Below are positions 62,019-64,000 of a DNA stretch of 64,000 nt, in pieces. How positions within the stretch are numbered: position 1 is the first letter of the stretch; each line of letters opens with the position of its first letter. The position numbers and the translations under genes are program-made. The notes below the pieces were generated by a model. It was given only the letters and a program-made list of their open reading frames with translations, was not told the DNA's origin and did not search any database. Source of the DNA: Fulverythrobacter ferritrahens (GTDB lineage Bacteria; Pseudomonadota; Alphaproteobacteria; Sphingomonadales; Sphingomonadaceae); the NCBI RefSeq assembly GCF_020539485.1, contig NZ_JACDXU010000001.1:1116001-1180000 (forward strand), written 5' to 3'.

Positions 62019-62683
62019 TGAGCGAAGAACAAGTCCCTAAGCCCGCCCCGAAGAAAAGCGCCGCTTCCAGCTGGATCAACCTGCTGGTCGACTATGCCCC
62101 GCTGATCGTCTTCCTGGGCGCCTATCGATATTACGCACCGGCCGACAAGGAAGACAGCATTGGCGTAGTGCTGGCCGTGGTCCATTCGACCATTGCCTTT
62201 GTCATCACATCCGTGATCGCCCTTGCCGTTTCGAAATGGCGGCTTGGCAAGGTTTCCCGCATGCTCTGGCTTTCCACCGTCCTGATCGTGGGATTTGGCG
62301 GCTTGACAGTGCTGCTGCGCGATCCCTTCTATGTGCAGATCAAGCCGACCGTTTTGTACATCTTCTTCGGCGGCGTGCTGCTGGCAGGCTGGTGGAAAGG
62401 CAAAGCCCTGCTCCAATGGCTTCTTGAGGCTGCCTTCGAAGGCTTGAACGATGAAGGCTGGCTGAAGCTCTCCCGCAACTGGGGCATCTTCTTTTTCTTC
62501 CTTGCCGCTCTCAACGAAGCCCTCCGCCTCACGCTCAGCTTTGGGGACTGGCTGACGATAAAGGTGCCGGTATTTGCAGGAATTTCCTTCCTCTTCACTT
62601 TTGCCCAGCTGCCTATGCTTCTCAAGCACGGTCTCGCCATGGAAGCGGTGAAGGAAGAGGAAACTACTCTTCCTCCGCAGTAA
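62015..62683 (+). CDS. yciB: Inner membrane-spanning protein YciB (septation protein A family)
   Basis: The protein has about five to six helices in 222 residues, with WINLLVDYAPLIVFLGAYRYY at the start, FVITSVIALAVSKWRL and the family segment LKLSRNWGIFFFFLAALNEAL. YciB interacts with cell division and envelope synthesis proteins. The start is GTG 62015 in the overlap with ftsY, or the ATG that follows at once. The 137 bases after it hold a weak terminator (ACCCT-TGCCGT-AGGGT and a T run near 62732) and a strong hairpin at 62749-62779. Confidence 0.92.
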   Translation: MMSEEQVPKPAPKKSAASSWINLLVDYAPLIVFLGAYRYYAPADKEDSIGVVLAVVHSTIAFVITSVIALAVSKWRLGKVSRMLWLSTVLIVGFGGLTVLLRDPFYVQIKPTVLYIFFGGVLLAGWWKGKALLQWLLEAAFEGLNDEGWLKLSRNWGIFFFFLAALNEALRLTLSFGDWLTIKVPVFAGISFLFTFAQLPMLLKHGLAMEAVKEEETTLPPQ

Positions 62684-62748
62684 GAATCCCGTGAGGAACG
62701 CGCCGTTCCCGCAACCCTTGCCGTAGGGTCATTTTTGGCGATACTCTG

Positions 62749-62779
62749 TGTCCTCGCCCGGATTTTCGGGGCGAGGACA
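62749..62779 (+). other. Strong 11-bp hairpin before the 190-aa membrane gene
   Basis: TGTCCTCGCCC and GGGCGAGGACA pair perfectly around a nine-base loop, 42 bases before the next start. TTGCCG (62719-62724) and GATACT, 16 bases apart, precede it and resemble a promoter, which would put the stem at the 5' end of the transcript. No U-tract follows it. Confidence 0.4.
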
Positions 62780-62820
62780 GCCAGGAAATACAACACAATC
62801 TGGCAGACGGGGGAAACGAC

Positions 62821-63393
62821 ATGGCCAAACTATTCGGGAATCTCCAACTCATAGTAATCGTTGGACTTATTGCCGCGATCGCGATCATCGCAGCATTCGC
62901 CTCCAGTGTGGCGGCCGACGCGAATTCGATCCTGCGCTGGCTGCATCTGGTCTTCGGCATCTTGTGGATCGGGCTGCTTTATTACTTCAACTTCGTCCAG
63001 GTGCCGACAATGCCGGCCATTCCGGCGGAACAGAAGGGCGCGATAACGGGCTTCATCGCGCCAAAGGCTCTGTTCTATTTCCGCTGGGCAGCCCTGCTGA
63101 CGGTGATTACCGGCCTGCTGATCGCGCAGATCAATGGTTATCTTCATTCCGCGATGAGCTTCACCGGCGAAGGTGCCGTCAAGCTGATCGGTGCAGGCAT
63201 GTGGATCGCTCTCGTGATGGCCTTCAACGTCTGGTTCATCATCTGGCCGAACCAGAAGAAGGCGCTGGGCATTGTGGAAGCCACGCCCGAACAGAAAGCC
63301 GCCGCAGGGCCACGCGCCATGATCGCGAGCCGGCTCAATACACTGCTGTCCCTGCCCATGCTCTATTGCATGGTCAGCGCCAATCTGGGCTGA
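62821..63393 (+). CDS. Membrane protein related to the urate hydroxylase PuuD N-terminal domain (190 aa)
   Basis: Four hydrophobic segments are seen: an N-terminal helix (LIVIVGLIAAIAIIAAFA), WLHLVFGILWIGLLYYFNFVQV, FYFRWAALLTVITGLLI and MWIALVMAFNVWFIIWPNQKKAL, with a further one near the C terminus. The pattern HxxxGIxWIGLLYYFNFVQ and FNVWFIIWPNQ matches the membrane domain fused to cytochrome c in PuuD, but here the cytochrome part is missing. It is common in proteobacteria, with no proven role for this stand-alone form. It follows yciB by 137 bases. Confidence 0.8.
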   Translation: MAKLFGNLQLIVIVGLIAAIAIIAAFASSVAADANSILRWLHLVFGILWIGLLYYFNFVQVPTMPAIPAEQKGAITGFIAPKALFYFRWAALLTVITGLLIAQINGYLHSAMSFTGEGAVKLIGAGMWIALVMAFNVWFIIWPNQKKALGIVEATPEQKAAAGPRAMIASRLNTLLSLPMLYCMVSANLG

Positions 63394-63429
63394 AAGGCTC
63401 AGGAAAGTGGTTGAGCTGGGGAAGTCGGA

Positions 63430-63597
63430 GTGAGCCTGCCTCATCGCGGCATTGCATTCGGTGCTCTGGTTGGCATCATGGTCGGCATGATGAGTTCGGT
63501 TGACACACCGACCAAAGTGGTAGGCCCCATGATCGCCTGTACGCTGATCGGATGGCTGATCGGGCGCTATATGGAGATGCGCAAACCCCGCAGCTAG
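63430..63597 (+). CDS. Small two-helix membrane protein (55 aa)
   Basis: It starts at GTG 63430 after a GGGGAAG ribosome site and encodes MSLPHRGIAFGALVGIMVGM, a short turn and a second helix (VVGPMIACTLIGWLIGRYM) with a basic tail. It lies 36 bases after the 190-residue membrane gene and is followed by a strong terminator, so it is likely the last gene of that unit. No family is recognised. Confidence 0.65.
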   Translation: MSLPHRGIAFGALVGIMVGMMSSVDTPTKVVGPMIACTLIGWLIGRYMEMRKPRS

Positions 63598-63632
63598 GCG
63601 GTGTGTCCGCAAGATATACTATCGCCAAAGGA

Positions 63633-63663
63633 AAGGGCGCCCTGCACTGGCAGCGGCGCCCTT
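63633..63663. terminator. Rho-independent-like terminator after the small membrane gene
   Basis: AAGGGCGCC and GGCGCCCTT form a nine-bp perfect stem around a 13-base loop, followed by TCTCAT. It lies between this gene and the convergent kup end and may serve both. Confidence 0.6.
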
Positions 63664-63691
63664 CTCATATCTGGGGCTTCCCCACTGGGCG

Positions 63692-64000
63692 TCAGATCTC
63701 CAGCTGACTGCCCAGTTCGACCACGCGATTGGTCGGCAGGCGGAAGAAGTCCATCGGTGTCGCCGCATTGCGGAGCATCCAGCTGAACAGCCTTTCACGC
63801 CAAATCGCCATGCCCGGGTTCTTGGAGGGCAACAGCGTCTGCCGGGAAAGGAAAAAGCTGGTCTGCATCATGTCGAACTTGCCGCCGCATTTGCCCGCCT
63901 GCTTGAGCGCGGCGGGAATGTCGGTCTCTTCCATGAAGCCGTAATTGATCACGAGCCGATAAAAGCCCTGCCCCAGATCGGTAATGCCTATCCTCTCTTC
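63692..64000 (-). CDS. kup: Potassium uptake protein Kup, C-terminal part (5' end beyond window)
   Basis: This is the end of a KUP/HAK/KT low-affinity K+ symporter. The visible 102 residues are the cytoplasmic C-terminal domain: [57 protein letters not shown] and [15 protein letters not shown], all family landmarks. The frame runs unbroken to the right edge. It converges with the small membrane gene. Confidence 0.92.
   Translation of the reverse strand, partial: EERIGITDLGQGFYRLVINYGFMEETDIPAALKQAGKCGGKFDMMQTSFFLSRQTLLPSKNPGMAIWRERLFSWMLRNAATPMDFFRLPTNRVVELGSQLEI

Noticed and set aside
1-64000. CRISPR arrays, defence islands or insertion sequences
   Set aside because: No regularly spaced direct repeats, cas-like genes, transposases or terminal inverted repeats with target duplications were found.

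Overview
The window reads as an ordinary stretch of chromosome from a GC-rich alphaproteobacterium, most likely Sphingomonadales (Sphingomonas, Novosphingobium, Sphingobium or Erythrobacter type). Support comes from the C4-pathway 5-aminolevulinate synthase, the carboxyspermidine route to polyamines, a non-discriminating type aspartyl-tRNA synthetase, CTG/GCC-rich codon use and the palindromic intergenic repeats. The assignment is inferred from protein character and was not checked by a search. There is no prophage, insertion sequence, CRISPR array, rRNA or integrated element. One tRNA gene, elongator tRNA-Met, is present.

Layout. 1-4.5 kb: xerD (cut by the left edge), a large exported protein of unknown function and a 44-residue membrane peptide, divergent from aroK-aroB. 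4.5-16 kb: a palindromic repeat, a POT peptide transporter, a leftward group metY-bioB-crotonase-small exported protein-pccB-gor, an extradiol dioxygenase, ybaK and pgi. 16-25 kb: lepB-rnc-era, topA, a membrane protein, dprA-plsY and murI. 25-31.8 kb: hemA with an FNR-like box, a P-type cation ATPase, a periplasm-sensing EAL phosphodiesterase and ornithine decarboxylase. 31.9-34.8 kb: carboxyspermidine decarboxylase, a DUF486 membrane protein and carboxyspermidine dehydrogenase. 34.8-39.2 kb: threonine dehydratase, MAPEG protein, trxB, a short AMP-forming ligase and tRNA-Met. 39.2-44.3 kb: 2H phosphoesterase, small exported protein, mltG-fabF-acpP and an Old Yellow Enzyme homologue. 44.3-53.2 kb: CHAD protein, exported repeat protein, aspS, rnd-oxyR, DUF2721, pgsA, lplT and a small membrane protein. 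53.3-59 kb: acetolactate-synthase-like enzyme, CsbD-like protein, EVE protein, GGDEF-EAL protein and chrA. 59.1-64 kb: dapF-mtaB-ftsY-yciB, two membrane proteins and the end of kup (cut by the right edge).

How the genes work together. The most coherent and least ordinary block is 28.9-34.8 kb, all on the minus strand. Ornithine decarboxylase makes putrescine; the dehydrogenase and decarboxylase convert it to spermidine through carboxyspermidine. A small drug/metabolite-type membrane protein lies between those two genes, and a membrane-anchored c-di-GMP phosphodiesterase follows ornithine decarboxylase by 57 bases. The gap before the phosphodiesterase encodes a 13-bp hairpin that buries its ribosome binding site, and the leader of ornithine decarboxylase carries a promoter-like pair and mutually exclusive pairings that could be the alphaproteobacterial speF-type leader RNA. 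This suggests a polyamine-linked c-di-GMP module controlled at the RNA level, which is the best candidate here for something undescribed.

Other points of note are a ligase whose last codons run antisense into the tRNA-Met gene, an xerD gene whose conserved N terminus has no ordinary start codon, operator-like palindromes at a small membrane gene and at chrA, and three kinds of intergenic palindromic element.
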